Notes: a model not told the origin generated them from the letters alone. A DNA stretch of 64,000 bases from Diplocarpon mali (GCA_024741835.1 JAENRP010000047.1:62001-126000); one strand, 5' to 3'. Positions 22,289 through 34,943 are shown, counted from the first letter of the stretch. Made by a program: numbers and translations.

Positions 22289-24101
22289 ATGAATTACTCA
22301 GATACGTTCCGACGCAGTACAGCCAGCAGACGCTACAGCCAGCGTATTGAAGTTGATAGCTACCAGAGTAGACCTTCTAATCGTTATCCAGCTGCCTACA
22401 TTGGAGCCAGTGCTTCTCCAGATCCACGTGAGGTGCTTTCTAGGCCAAGGGAAACCGAAGACGGCGATCTGAGTCACCGCCCAGGCCCAAGTTCCGCTCC
22501 TCCGCGAAGAGAACATCTTTCTCCCGACGAAACAGAGAAGCATGAAACTGTTGTGATTCAAAATTCAAGCTCTAGTGTCCCTCGTCTTCCAGATCGACGA
22601 GCACGCGTAGAAGACGAGCCAACAATATTGCACACTGCCCCTGGCTCAGGCCCACATCCTTCCAGAGTAAACAGACCACGTTCTGATATCGAGCCGAGAG
22701 CTACAAAGAGGTACGGGGAGGAAAATGGCTCTGGACAGCGACGACATTCATCGATACAAGAGCATTCACCAATATTCTTATACTCAGAGAACCCGGGCAT
22801 ATCGGACGGGATATCACAATCGTATGCACGGCCTGGCGATGCCATACTTCAGCCACCAGGCCGTCATCGCCGCAGTTATGACATGCCACCCCCTCCGGCT
22901 CCAGGAGCAGATAGACCCGAGGCCAGGATATACATCAATCGCCGACGTACTCATGACCTACCTCCACCTCCACCACCGCCATATGGCTTACATACAATGG
23001 GTAAAGAGCGACCGGATCGTCGCTCTTCTTCACGAGCTCGTTTGCCCCCACCTCAACCACCAACTGTACCCCCCGGCTTCGTAACACCCTCTCCATATCT
23101 AGTATCCTCTTACCAGCGGCCCGCGGGCTCAGCTCCTGGCCACGGGAATGTAGGAGGTGGACATGGTGGTGGTGGTGGTGGTGGTGGCCGTCACGATCTA
23201 GCAACGCTCGCCGAGCAGCCCGACCCCAAGGCAAATCAGAAAGTCAGGAACAGCATTGTCCTTTGCGTGTACCGGCAGAGCCAGAAGGCTTTCGACTATC
23301 GCTTCGTACCGCTGCGGTCTTCCACCGACCACCGGCTAGATCGCGCTAGTCAACACTTCACAACAGACTTGCACGTATTTCAAGAGATGCGCAGGACATA
23401 TGAGAAGGAACTGCGGGGGCGGATAAGGCGATTCTTTAGCTTCAAGGTCCCGTCCACCGTCCGGCTTCTCCAGGTAAGCACAAAGCCCGAAACCACGGCT
23501 AATTTCTAACCAGTGCAGTATGGCGATGGTATGTTCTTCAGACCGGACCAAGAAGATGACATATTCTCTTCTAAATTTATGCGCATCTGGCACAATCCCA
23601 AAGAAGAGCTCGACGGTGCCATGGATCGCTACGAGTGGAATCGCTGGCTACTTCAGCAGAAAGCTCTCGCCGACGAACTAGACATGGCCGTTGAGCTCAT
23701 CGAGGACTACGTCCCGGACCGCATTGTTCTCTTCTTGGGCATGTGGCTGATAGTGATTGCGGTTCTGACATCAGCATGGCTAATCGAGGGTGGAGAACCA
23801 GGACTAGTGTCGACGGTCATGGGCTTTGTGCTCACTTTCATTGCTGGTGAGAGAGTTTTTTTTTTACAATTCTTTGTATTTATTTATTTGAAAAAAAATT
23901 AAATTTTTTGCCTCCGGGAGTGTTTGCGATATTCGAAGCGAGCTGACGAGAATAGCTCTGGTCGCATTGACGAGCGTCTGGGACTGGTTTGATGGCAATC
24001 GCTCGAAAGAGATCCAGGAACGTGCTGTGGTGGTAATACCCAATGCTATTGAACGCCAGCAGGGGCAGAAGCTGGGACAAAAAGGACCACCTCCACCATA
24101 A
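22289..24101 (+). CDS. Unrecognised proline-rich protein with C-terminal membrane segments
   Basis: Three exons, 22289-23473, 23519-23846 and 23956-24101, give about 552 residues; the introns have CTAAC and GCTGAC branch points. The first 300 residues are disordered, rich in Arg, Ser and Pro, with DLPPPPPPPYGL and a Gly/His run (GGGHGGGGGGGG). A conserved-looking folded part follows from HDLATLAEQPDPKANQKVRN through VFQEMRRTYEKELRGRIRRF and FMRIWHNPKEELDGAMDRYE. Two hydrophobic spans (IVLFLGMWLIVIAVLTSAWL and LVSTVMGFVLTFIAA) and a short basic tail ending KGPPPP complete it. I have seen similar architecture in ascomycete proteins of unknown function; no function is offered. An in-frame ATG at 22226 is an alternative start, but the extra residues look untranslated. 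Confidence 0.65.
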
Positions 24102-25142
24102 TTCCTAGTCAGAATGGCCAAGCAGAGCGATAGTACTATCCAGTGGCACTTTTCCGCAGCTTGGGTAACGATTGGATCCGTGTACATATATGATACTATG
24201 TCTCTACCTCACATTGTGAAGTTTCTTCGCGGGCGCTGGCACAAAACAGTCAGATTAATACCGACCTCAGCGAATTGGCAGAGCTCGGGCCAGAATGGCT
24301 CGCTCCGTGAAAAGGGGTAGCGAGCCGTTGCCGGGTCGACCAGCGGGATGGTCGAGCCACCTTGGCTCGAGCACCACCAGGTCCTGTTGTCAGTGGTTTA
24401 CAGATGTCCGGACGTCGGACACCGTTGCCCAAAATTACTCGCGACAACGCTCTCGAGAAGCGAGGCCGTCCGCTTTCCAGGCTGACTGACGTCACTCGCA
24501 TGTTTGCTGTGTTGCTGGGTTGGGAGCTGGTGCTTGATGGTGAGCGGCAGACAAGCGTTTTGTAAACGGTGTGGCGTGGCTCTTCAAGCTACAACACCTC
24601 TGTAGGCAAAGCAGGTTTCGGCCGCAGAACATGACCCGGCGAAGGGAACTTGTTTCACTTCTTCCCATTTTCCTTGCCACCAATGAGCCAACTCGGTATC
24701 TATAATCCTTTTCAAGACGCGACATTCAGTAAAATTAAACAAGCCCTTACGACACCAGGTTTCTCTCTGTATACATCGCCCTTCTTATGGGATTCGACTG
24801 GGCGCTCTGGTCTACCAGCGAACCCGCATAGTCCTGGTGGTATCATAACTAAGGTGGAGATCGATTTATGATATCACGCCAACGTTACTACAGAAGAACA
24901 TGGATGCACCAAGGTCTCAGGGACCACATACCATGAAGCCTAGTTCCTTCGCAAGTTCATTTAATACGCCTGTCCAACAACCATACCAAGCATTATTTCA
25001 AGGCGCATTGCTCAGAGACTCCCAACCCGTAGCCAATCGACCACTCGCGCATTTCCCATTACCATGCACGCACGTGCAAATGCAACCGACGCCCGGTGCC
25101 TCCGTCCCAACGCCGTGATCATAGGCAATTATAAAGGAAATG
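24102..25142. other. Convergent intergenic stretch, nothing recognised
   Basis: About 1.04 kb between the ends of the membrane protein gene (+) and cdc14 (-). Frames are short and without family motifs. Confidence 0.4.
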
Positions 25143-26081
25143 CTACGATAGTGCTCCACCAAACGGCGTACTCTCTCTCAAATCCGCAACCAAATCGTCC
25201 ACGCTACTCAGGTAATTGCCCAATAGACCCTGCTTCTCCTCTGTCGACCTAGTGATGACACCCTCGCTTTCCGCTCTCTTCCTACCCTCCCGACCATTGA
25301 AAGCGCCAGCAAGCTTACTCGGGCTACGTTGGAGCATGGATGGGACCGATGCATTGCTATTTGCCGAGGGGATGGACGGCGTCTCAGGCATGAGGTAGAA
25401 GTAAAGAAACTCAACGAGCTTGAGTTTGACTTCCCTGCTGGTTTCGCGCGACTTGAAGAGCGAGGTGATGGTAAGCAGGCCGTCGAGATTCTCGAATGTG
25501 CGTGTGTTCTGCGGGGTCTCTATGAGGGCGCAGGCGAGGGTTATGATGGTCTTAGATTGGATGGCGGGGCAATTGATAGGCTCAAGGAGATCGAGAAGAT
25601 GCTGTCGCAGATGGCAGATCAGTATGCAGTCTACGACTACCAATTTTCCCCGTCTATGGGGAGTACCAACATTCATATACAGCTCCCGGGAGAACAACGT
25701 CCTGCTGGGCGGGTGCAGTAACAGCGAGCCCTGGACCAAATCCAAGGTCTGTATAATCAACAGATCGTTCTGCCCATCGTGACTCTTCCCCAACAACCGA
25801 TCCAAGCAATTGACCAAGCGCATCGCCACGTTCCACTCAAAGCCATCCTGCAACTTGAAGAATTCCCTGAACGCCGGATCGCTGCCGAGCTCGCTCAGTG
25901 CTTTGCGCGGCGGCGGCTCCTTCCCAGGGTCGATGACCGAACGGCGCTTCTCAGCTGCAGAGCTGGATGACGAGAGGCAGATCTGCGCAAGCAGTCCCTC
26001 GACTTGGCGCAGGCCTTTACGGATCCTGACTTGGTCGTAGGAAGAGAGGTTGTCGAAGGACATGGAAAGTAAAGCCTCCAT
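25143..26081 (-). CDS. cdc14: Cell division control protein Cdc14 (septation initiation network)
   Basis: Exons 26081-25671 and 25601-25143 give about 289 residues. The start MEALLSMSFDNLSSYDQVRI and KGLRQVEGLLAQICLS, then LLLHPPSRTLFSRELYMN and FENLDGLLTITSLFKSRETS, identify the S. pombe Cdc14/A. nidulans SidA-type protein. This is the regulatory partner of the Sid1 kinase in the septation initiation network, not the Cdc14 phosphatase. The 69-nt intron (25670-25602, GTTGGT..GACAG) is a multiple of three and has no stop, so an unspliced message would encode 23 extra residues at a conserved site (YMN|HLLDLLEP). The C-terminal 70 residues are Ser-rich and variable, as in relatives. The gene is divergent from GGPP synthase. 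Confidence 0.88.
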   Translation of the reverse strand: MEALLSMSFDNLSSYDQVRIRKGLRQVEGLLAQICLSSSSSAAEKRRSVIDPGKEPPPRKALSELGSDPAFREFFKLQDGFEWNVAMRLVNCLDRLLGKSHDGQNDLLIIQTLDLVQGSLLLHPPSRTLFSRELYMNVGTPHRRGKLVVVDCILICHLRQHLLDLLEPINCPAIQSKTIITLACALIETPQNTRTFENLDGLLTITSLFKSRETSREVKLKLVEFLYFYLMPETPSIPSANSNASVPSMLQRSPSKLAGAFNGREGRKRAESEGVITRSTEEKQGLLGNYLSSVDDLVADLRESTPFGGALS

Positions 26082-26989
26082 CTTTCGCAGGTGTATTTGG
26101 ATTGCGTTGAGGTTTGGTGAGGTTCGGAATTATGTACAGAAGAATGCGTGCGGTCGAAGGGCGCACGGCGAATGCCGGGGTGGTTAGAATTGTTAATACA
26201 AAAGAGAGAATCGAAGGTTGGACGTGTTTTGGTGCAGGATGGTGTTTGGCAGGCCGAGGCATGGGTTGGCATCTGAGTTGTCATTGATGCCCAAATTGTG
26301 CTGGGGTTGGCAGGGCAACCGTGATCGCGTCCTAGGTAGGTAGGTGCCTAGCTCGTAGAGGAGTGCCTTATCAGGCTGCATGTTATCTTAGCGCCGAGTG
26401 CACTATATCAATCCACTCTGGAGTTTGCATGACGTTGTAAGACCAAAGCTTGTTGCTGGGCGGAATTGTGAAATTCCCCCGGACGGGATCGAAGGATTTA
26501 TGTCCGTTCCAAATATAAAGTTTCTCCCTGCTGTAAGAGGCAAGCATAGCTTGTGAACAAGTCAGAGTCTCTGCAAGCGCTGCTAGCAAGAGCTGGACCG
26601 AAGGAAAACTCGATCGTCTCGAGGTACAGCTACGTGTAGTTGTAGCGTCTGAGAGCGAGGGATGGGCATTCGAACTCTGACCCAGCGTCCGCCAGTCACA
26701 TTCGGGATCCCGAGAGTTCCAACCGGCGATACCCCTTAATCCTCATGAGAGACCGTATGCTCTCAGAGTTCTGGTGTGTCCTTGGCACATGTTTTGCTGC
26801 TGTCTCCGCATCTGCATTTTCACATGAGCACGACACTTCGACCACGGCCGCATAAACCATCGCTTTTGGCAGCGGCCTAGACCTGTGTCCTCGAGCGAAT
26901 CCTGTAGGCGCCCTCCAGTCGCACAGATAATTTACTACAAACACCCCACAGGCGCTCTTCCCCCCGAGCCAGGGACAGTCGACATTTAA
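26082..26989. promoter_or_regulatory. Divergent intergenic region between cdc14 and GGPP synthase
   Basis: 908 bp holding both promoters. It includes a short GTAGG repeat near 26333-26345 flanked by CCTAG motifs. No coding signal seen. Confidence 0.4.
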
Positions 26990-28244
26990 ATGTTCCACAG
27001 CAAGCGCTCCTCTCGAGGTCCATTCTCCATGTCCGAGATCCTGCACTCACCCAACGCCATCCCCCCTCGGACATCATCTACAGGCCAGAATGGCCTCAAC
27101 AATGTAGCGTCCAAGCTTGTGCTGCGGCCCGTCCCTGAAGGCGACTGGATCTCCCAGAGGCAACGATTCCTGAGCCCTACTTCCATCAACCCCAACATTC
27201 AACCTGTGGGCCTGCCTGATCCGTCGAAATACCACAAGAACGACATGGCCTTTCATGGGAAAGGGAGTTGGTCGGAGGACAAGGAGAAGGTGTTAATGGG
27301 ACCATACGAATATCTGTTTGCGCATCCGGGGAAGGATATCAGGGCCCAGTTGATCGCGGCGTTCAATGAGTGGCTGGACGTGCCGCCTGAAAGCTTGGAG
27401 GTTATCACGAAGGTGGTTGGCATGCTACACACAGCTTCGTTGTTGGTGGACGACGTGGAGGACTCGTCGCTGTTGAGGAGAGGACTGCCTGTTGCGCATA
27501 GTATCTTTGGGACGGCACAAACGATCAATTCGGCGAACTATGTGTACTTTGTTGCTCTGCAAGAATTACAGAAGCTCAAAAACCCCACGGCGATCTCGAT
27601 ATACACCGAGGAACTATTGAATTTGCACAGAGGACAAGGCATGGATCTATTCTGGCGGGACACCCTCTCCTGTCCAAGCGAAGACGACTATTTGGAAATG
27701 GTGGGGAATAAGACGGGAGGTTTATTCAGACTAGCAGTAAAGCTCATGCAAGCCGAGAGCAAAACCTCCAAGTATGAGCTCTCTCCTCTTGGATAACAAC
27801 ACTAACACAGCCTCCCGCAGAGACTGCGTGCCCCTCGTGAACCTCATCGGCATAATTTTCCAGATCCGCGACGACTACCAAAACCTCTCCTCGCCCGAAT
27901 ATCTACAAAACAAAGGCCTCTGCGAGGATCTCACCGAGGGCAAGTTCTCCTTCCCTATCATCCATAGCATCCGCGCCAAGCCCGAGAACATGGTGCTGCT
28001 CAACATCCTGAAACAGAAGACGGATGACGAGCAGGTGAAACGCTATGCAGTGTCTTATATGGAGGGGACGGGCAGTTTTGAGTATTGTCGGAAGGTGCTG
28101 GGGACGTTGACGGAAAGGGCCAGGGTGCTCGTCAGGGATCTGGAGGGGGAGAGTCAGGGGAATGGGAATGGGAATGTAAACGGAAATGAGAATGGGAAGA
28201 AGGGCGAAGGGGTGCTCAGAATCTTGGACAAGATGGCCGTCTAG
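26990..28244 (+). CDS. ggs1: Geranylgeranyl diphosphate synthase
   Basis: Exons 26990-27771 and 27821-28244 with a GTATGA..CCGCAG intron give 401 residues. The enzyme condenses IPP with FPP (or shorter allylic diphosphates) to make GGPP for protein prenylation and other isoprenoids. The first aspartate-rich motif is [12 protein letters not shown] near residue 154; the second is [12 protein letters not shown] near residue 278, the form typical of GGPP synthases rather than FPP synthases. The conserved [14 protein letters not shown] block lies between them. The N-terminal 80 residues are variable. Neighbours are housekeeping genes, with no terpene cyclase or P450 nearby, so this is probably the primary-metabolism enzyme. 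The C-terminal part carries an Asn/Gly-rich linker ([13 protein letters not shown]). Confidence 0.93.
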
Positions 28245-29684
28245 CAAGGGAGTGGTGGCTGTTGGGGTTGTTTTGGATATGGAAGAGCGAAACCTGACAC
28301 TGCGGAATTTCGAGGCGTTGGGGGGGGGCGACATCCAGGTAATAGTATTTCAGTAATCTGGCATGATCATGCGTGACATTATGCAAGCTCACGTATGAGG
28401 ATTCAAGCATGAATTGTTCAAGTAACAGAGTCTCCTTGCACTTCTGTCTTGCTCTTCTGAGTGTAGTGAGACGATGGCGAGAAGCTCAACCTTTCGAAAG
28501 CCAGGTGAAAACCGAGCGATGGTCGGTCTTACCAACCTGGCCGTTACTTGAGTATCTACAGGAAGTAATCCAACCCGAAGACCGATGTCCAAGCTACTTA
28601 CTTCTCTTGATAAAGACATGTTGGTTGGGTTTCGAGGCTCGGATTGTCCGGAGAGTAAGTTGGCTTATCTAGACTGATGACGAAGCCCGGTTAGTAAGCA
28701 TCAGCATGAAGAGAATCTTCTTGGGCCGGTGAGCAAATAGGGAGAGTTGGATTTCTCATGTGCCGCCTGTGGTACACCGCTGTTCTGGTGGCTTTGTCGC
28801 TGCTATTCGTCCTGTCGAAGGACTAACGAGGCTGCTCTTTATGATGTCGAAGTACCTACAATATACCTGGACGTCAAGGACTCAGCATTTGCCAATCCCA
28901 CCCAATCGCATTGAAGCATTGAACCACGACTCCGTGAGAAGTACTTTGGTATGTGGGTAGCCAATGCGCCCTCTTTCTGTTTGCTAATCGATATGGTCGG
29001 AAGGCTAATGGGAGGGAGGGAAGACCAAGAGGCTATAGAAAAACTACATCTCACAGGACGGAGGGCATCACGGCAAATCTTCGGCACCATCAGCTTCTAT
29101 CCAATCACAAGTAGCCGCCCCACCCCAAGCCTGGAAAGAAGGAGATCACCCCGCACTCGACGGGCAGAGCGGGAGGAAGCTCCGTCGTGGGGCTGAACTC
29201 CGTACGGCATGAGAATCGGCGGAAGTTCGGGTAAACTGGTTGCAGTCACCAGCCACCAGCCACCAGATCCCAGATCCCCAAATCCACCCCACATGCACAC
29301 ACGCACACACACACACACACACACTCTCTCTCTCTCTCTCTCACACACATACAGCCGCCCATCGACAATCAGGAGTTCGGAACTTCGGCACTGCGATTAT
29401 TATGCTTTACCCAAGAACGCACACCGCAGATGCTGGCTATTGTTCGGCCAATTGAGGCTGTCAACGCTCTATCACATGCTGGTTGAGTTGACCCTCAGGC
29501 GGAGAAGTGCAGAGGGCAGAGGCCGGTAAGGTAGGGCGGGTAGGTGGTCTTGTTCTCTCTCTCTATATGCGTTTGCCGTTCCTCTTTCTGCATTCTTCAT
29601 ACCACTCGCTTTCAAGCCTCAGATCTTCTCATCTCATCGCATCTTGACTTGTCCTATCCTTCATCAAAGCCAAGATCGCACAGC
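28245..29684. other. Intergenic stretch with a compound dinucleotide repeat
   Basis: 1.44 kb between GGPP synthase and the beta-glucosidase gene. It should contain the promoter of the latter. Apart from the microsatellite listed separately no gene or element was recognised. Confidence 0.4.
29296..29349. repeat. Compound (CA)n-(CT)n-(CA)n microsatellite
   Basis: A CA run (29296-29324, one interruption), then CT (29325-29342), then a short CA tail, about 340 bp upstream of the beta-glucosidase start codon. Confidence 0.9.
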
Positions 29685-32582
29685 ATGACAGCCACGCTTG
29701 ACGTAGAGGATTTACTATCCAAGCTCAACATATTCGAGAAGGTCTCTCTGCTGGCAGGTCTGCTCTCAACCCCTCTCATACCCAAAAGGCTTTTGCACTG
29801 ACACCAACCAGGCGCTGATTGGTGGCACACCGTCCCAATTCCCAAGCATGGCGTGCCCGCAATCCGCGTCTCAGACGGACCGAATGGTGTCCGGGGTACG
29901 CGATTCTTCAACGGCGTCAAAGCAGCCTGTTTTCCTTGCGGGACAGCGCTCGGTGCCACCTGGGATGTGGAACTCCTCCGCGAAGCCGGCGCGCTTATGG
30001 GAGAAGAGAGTAAAGCAAAGGGCGCTCACGTAATTCTCGGTCCGACCATCAATATCCAGCGATCCCCGCTCGGAGGAAGAGGCTTTGAGAGTCTGAGTGA
30101 AGATCCTGTCCTATCGGGCCTTGGAGCCGCTGCTTTGGTCAACGGAATCCAAGATACTGGCGTCGTAGCCACTATCAAGCATTTCGTCTGCAATGACCTG
30201 GAACACGAGCGGAACGGCACAAATGCTATCATAACCGATAGAGCTTTGAGGGAAATATATGCCCTTGCTTTCCAATTGGTTGTGAAGCTTTCTAATCCGG
30301 GATCTTTCATGACTGCTTATAACAGGGTCAATGGTGTTCACGTTAGCGAGAACCCCAAGATCCTGAAGGAGATGCTGCGAGGCGAGTGGGGCTGGGAAGG
30401 TTGTGTTATGAGCGATTGGTGAGAAGTCTTCGACATGATCTGATAGCGTAACTGAATTTCACAGGTGGGGAACATACTCAACCTCTGACTCTATCAATGC
30501 CGGGCTAGACCTGGAAATGCCAGGTGCTACCAGATGGCGAGGTGTCCTTTTGGTCCAAGACCTCAGTGCCAACAAGGTTGCACAGCATGTTCTCGACGAG
30601 CGAGTCCGGAATGTTCTTACGCTCATCAACCGGTGTGCTGCTGCGAAAGTCCCGGAAAATGCACCAGAGAAGACACGTGATACCCCTGAGACTGCTGCCT
30701 TCCTCAGAAAGATCGGTGCAGATTCCCTGGTCCTGATGAAGAATGAGGGTAACCTGTTACCTTTAAAGAAAGATAAAAAGGTGAGTAAATGATGTTCCTG
30801 TACATTGTAACTTGAGCTTATTCGCTTCAACAGACTCTTGTCGTTGGCCCTAATGCAAAGATCGCCTACTATCATGGTGGTGGCTCTGCTTCGCTAGCAG
30901 CCTATCACGCCGTCACCCCATTCGACGGCATCAGTGCTCAACTGGCCTCCCCACCGATATACACCGCCGGATGCTACGCACACAAAGAGCTCCCACTCCT
31001 CGGAAACCTTCTCAAGACCGACAAGGGCGAAGCAGGCGTCAGATTCCGCGCCTATAACGAAGCCCCCTCAGTCAAAGGCCGCGATTTTGTCGACGAAATC
31101 ACCCTTATCAAGACCGAGCTCCTGCTAATGGACTACACCCCCCCAGCAATTAAGCAGGCTTTATGGTACGCCGACATCGAGGGGTCTTTCACAGCCGAAG
31201 AAGATGGCGATTTCGAAATCGGTCTGGGTGTTTACGGTGCCGCAAAACTGTTCGTGGATGGTGATCTGTTAATCGATAATGAGACCGTCCAGAAGAAAGG
31301 CACTTTATTCTTCAACTGCGGAACAGTCGAGGAGAAGGGCATCCTACCCGTCAAGAAAGGTCAAACATACCACGTCAAGGTGGAATTCTCCAGTGCTCCA
31401 GCGAGTAAGTTGGATGAAGGAAGCAACGTCTCTTTCGGAGGTGGTGCTGTGAGGATTGGTGGTGCTTTTGTCATCGATGCCGACGAGGAGGTCAAGCATG
31501 CTGCTGCGTTGGCAAAAGAGGCTGATCAAGTCATTATTGTCGCCGGACTGAATGTACGAGAATCCATCCCCGGAAACCAACCGATTTACTGATCAAACAG
31601 GCCGACTGGGAGACCGAAGGCTCTGACAGAGAAAACATGGATCTGCCTGGGCACATGGATGCACTAATTGCTGCCGTTGCAGCAGCGAACTCTTCGACAG
31701 TCGTCGTCATGCAGAGCGGTACTCCCGTCGCTATGCCCTGGATCTCATCCATTAATGCACTTGTCCATGCTGTAAGCCAACTCCTCAGATACCCAGGTTC
31801 CAACTGACGTGATTGCAGTGGTACGGGGGCAACGAGACCGGAAACGCCATCGCAGACATCGTCTTCGGGAACGTGAACCCCAGCGGGAAGCTTCCTCTCA
31901 CATTCCCCGTTCGGCTGCAGGACAACCCTGCCTACCTGAGCTACCGCACAGAGCGCGGCCGCACGCTCTACGGAGAAGTTTGCTTAACTATTTGGAAATT
32001 GCTGTGCATTTGCTGACCGTCGATCTAGGACATCTACGTGGGCTACAGATGGTACGAGCAGCTCTCTCTCGCACCCCTCTTCCCCTTTGGCCACGGCCTC
32101 TCTTATACAACATTTTCGCTCTCCCTCCTCTCCGTCTCCCAAACTCCCACCCACATCACTGCGACCGTTAGCATAAGTAACACGGGCGCGGTCCCCGGCG
32201 CCGAAGTCCTCCAACTCGTAAGTGCAAATTCGCATCTGTTATCCTCCACCTCGGTTCCAGATTGCCAATTCTGCGCCCCTATACAGAGAAGAATGAATAT
32301 CTAACAACTACACAGTACGTCTCGCAAAAGAACCCCAGCATCCGGCGCCCGATCAAAGAGCTCAAAGCCTTCAAGAAAGTCAAGCTGCAACCAGGAGAGA
32401 GCAAGGCCGTCGAGATGGAGGTCGAGACCAAGTACGCGGCCAGCTTCTGGGACGAGATCCGCGAGAAGTGGATATTGGAGAAGGATGAGTTTGTGGTGAC
32501 GGTGGGGAGGAGTAGCGCTGACAAGGAGGCGGTGGAGGGCAGCTTCTTCGTGGAGAAGACGAGTTGGTGGAGTGGCTTGTGA
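29685..32582 (+). CDS. GH3 beta-glucosidase with a PA14 insert, intracellular type
   Basis: Eight exons: 29685-29757, 29812-30418, 30465-30780, 30834-31553, 31601-31771, 31819-31977, 32029-32217 and 32316-32582, giving 833 residues. The enzyme hydrolyses terminal beta-glucosyl residues from cellobiose and other glucosides. The N-terminal TIM-barrel has [20 protein letters not shown], the substrate-binding [18 protein letters not shown] and [15 protein letters not shown]. The nucleophile is the Asp of GCVMSDWWGTYS (about residue 226). A PA14-like beta domain (about 390-530, [20 protein letters not shown]) interrupts the second domain. A C-terminal fibronectin-III-like domain starts near [16 protein letters not shown]. 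There is no signal peptide ([20 protein letters not shown]), so it should be cytosolic like many PA14-containing fungal GH3 enzymes. Confidence 0.93.
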
Positions 32583-33173
32583 GCGAGGGGCTTGCTCGGC
32601 GGTTGTGAGTACGAGCGCGCTGGCCTGTTGGAGTTGGAAATAGATGTCTGATTGTAACGTCTGCTCCTGTGCCGCTTAGCCGTGTGTACCTCGGTGATAA
32701 GCGCAACAACATGCCACGTGCGCGCTCTGAATGCTGTTGGCACCACAAGGAGGGAAAATGAAATCACGAACTATCTCCACGACCTATTTCTCGCTCTCGA
32801 TAAACACCTAACTCAAGCCTTGACGGATAATAACCAGTTCCTCGTTCAAGGGTGGGGGGGGGGGGAGCCCCTGCATCTGGAAAACGGGGCTCTGAGAACG
32901 CTAGCGACGTGTGTTGATGCTCGGCAGCAAAGCCTCGCTTAAATATAGAAAATGGGGGGCTTCTGATTGACCTGCTCAAATCTTCCTTTCACGCCGAACC
33001 GTCTCTCTTGGGTTGAAATTCTTGTCGTTAATGCGTAAGAAAGCTTCTGATTCCGTAATGCCAGGAATACACCCATCAGACCTCATCACTAGTCGGTGCC
33101 CCAAATATTCTACATCCTGTAAGCCGAGACGCCCCGAGGCCCTATCACGATACAATACATTCCATACACCCGG
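32583..33173. other. Convergent intergenic stretch
   Basis: 591 bp between the stops of the beta-glucosidase (+) and UBR7-like (-) genes. It contains a run of eleven G (32855-32865). No gene seen. Confidence 0.5.
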
Positions 33174-34943
33174 TCAATAGCCCCCCTGCTCCTTCCTCTG
33201 ATCCACTCCAATCTTCGCGCCTTCCCCGGCGTCTCTGATAGCCTCGGCATCGCCCCTCATCTTCGCAAAGTGCGCCTTGATATCCTCGGCGCTAATCGCT
33301 TGTCCGCTCTCCGCAAATTGCTGGAAGAACGGCTTGAGCTTATCCTTCAGGTGGTTGTACGCCATCACTCCCTCGATAGCCCGTACGCGATCTACGTTCT
33401 TGAGCGCGCTCTCGCCGCGGTCGTAGATGCTGCCGCTGCCGACGGTGCTGCCGCCGGCTTCCTCCTCCGAAACCGAGGGCTCGTAAATCTCTTCCTCATC
33501 GAGAAGTTGCTCATGCGGTTTGAGGAGCGGGAAGCAGGTTGCGCAGCGGCAAAGGTGGTCGCGGAAGCCGGGCTTGAAAAAGAGAGATATCTGACCGGTA
33601 GGTGCCGGGGGGAGGGCGGTGACTTTGCAGGGCCCTCTGCCGTCCTCTGAGGCTGCCTCTGCTTTTATAGGGATATCGGCCTCTGTCGTGCTGGCGGCTT
33701 CTGTGGGCGGCGGTTGGGTATTGACAGCTGAAGTCTCGTCTTTCAGGCGTTTGGAGGAGATACATTCCTCTTCGTCGTCGACTTTACGTTTCTTGCTCAT
33801 TGGAAGTACTGAAAAGATTAATTCTTCAGACTTGCCAATAATTCCTGCCTCTGGAGATGGTGCCATGCTGCGTCTGAATACGGGCTCCAGGAATCCAGGT
33901 GTCCCAGCATAGCGCTTGAGCCAGGGGTTCGCTTCCACACACCTGTAGCAGATGAAGCCTTCAAAGTCATCTTCTTCTGGAAACCCCGGGGGGAGTGGCG
34001 GATCATCCACGTCTGCCCCATCTTCGAGTATAGACTCCTCGGACGGACTTGGCGCTACTCCGTTTGCAGCTTCACTTTTCGTGCCACTATCTTTCCCATC
34101 AACGACGGCTTCTGCAACTTCTGTGATAGACTCCAAAAATCCCTCGTTCTTAGGCTTACATCCAGTACTTTCATCCCAGTTCGGTCCAAGCCCGACTAAG
34201 CATCCTGGATGCCACCAGTCTTCGCCACATCCTCCTGTCGCACCGGTCCCAACCCCTAGACATTGAAACATTGTACCTTTCTGCGTATAGGCATCGTAGT
34301 CACAACCACAACCGCAAAATTTGTTCTTGAAGTTGTGATTGTAAGTGTTCTCTGGCGCAGGCTCCTCTGAGTGTACTCCACCTTTTGTATTCGTTTTAGA
34401 ATTTAGGCGCAGCGAGCAGGGCGAGGTAGCCGGCAAACGTGTCGTGCCGCAATCACAGACAAAGTTTCTCTTGTTGAAAAGTTCGACCAATGTGTGTTCG
34501 CCGTGGCATGAGATCGAGCAGGAGTAACAAACACCGGCTGCAGGATATGAATCGGACGGGTTTTCTGGAGGCGGATTGCATGTCAGGCATGAGAAAATCT
34601 GCTGGCGGAGCTTTCCAATAGGATTCGTGCATTTTTCGAATTTCTGCCGCGCTCTATCAGTAAGCGAGAGGGGGGGGGGATGGTGGCAGCATCACATACG
34701 TATGGAAGGGCTTCACGCGCGTCGGCCTCGAGCTGGAGCTGGCTATTAATAAAACTAGCTAGAATGTCAGCGAAAAACACCTTTACAGAAAAGCGCAAAG
34801 TGAAGTGGTCATACTCACTCAGCTGCGGTTTGGGAGGTTTGAGAGCTCTCCGAAAGGTGCGAAACGCTCTGAGTCCGCGATGGGCCATTACTCTGGATCG
34901 GATGCTCACCAGAGCTCGAGCTAGTGGCAACTACTGTGTCCAT
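33174..34943 (-). CDS. UBR-box/PHD protein of the UBR7/Mlo2 family
   Basis: Exons 34943-34819, 34754-34700 and 34643-33174 give 549 residues. After a Ser/Thr-rich start comes DFINSQLQLEADAREALPY, then a zinc-binding UBR box at about 60-130 (FSCLTCNPPP, AAGVCYSCSISCHGEHTLVE, FVCDCGTTRL). A PHD-like finger follows at about 168-300 (FCGCGCDYDAYTQKGTMFQC, EDWWHPGCLVGLG, GFICYRCV), interrupted by a long acidic insert. The C-terminal part has HLCRCATCFPLL and a helical end. In animals UBR7 is a putative E3 ligase acting on histone H2B and related targets; S. pombe mlo2 affects chromosome segregation. The exon 2 acceptor was taken at TTCTAGCTAG so that the product reads TAADFINSQ, the family consensus. 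A run of ten C on the coding strand lies in intron 2. Confidence 0.87.

Noticed and set aside
26990..28244. GGPP synthase as a marker of a diterpene or indole-diterpene cluster
   Set aside because: Neighbours on both sides are housekeeping (Cdc14, GH3); no cyclase, P450 or prenyltransferase within the window.
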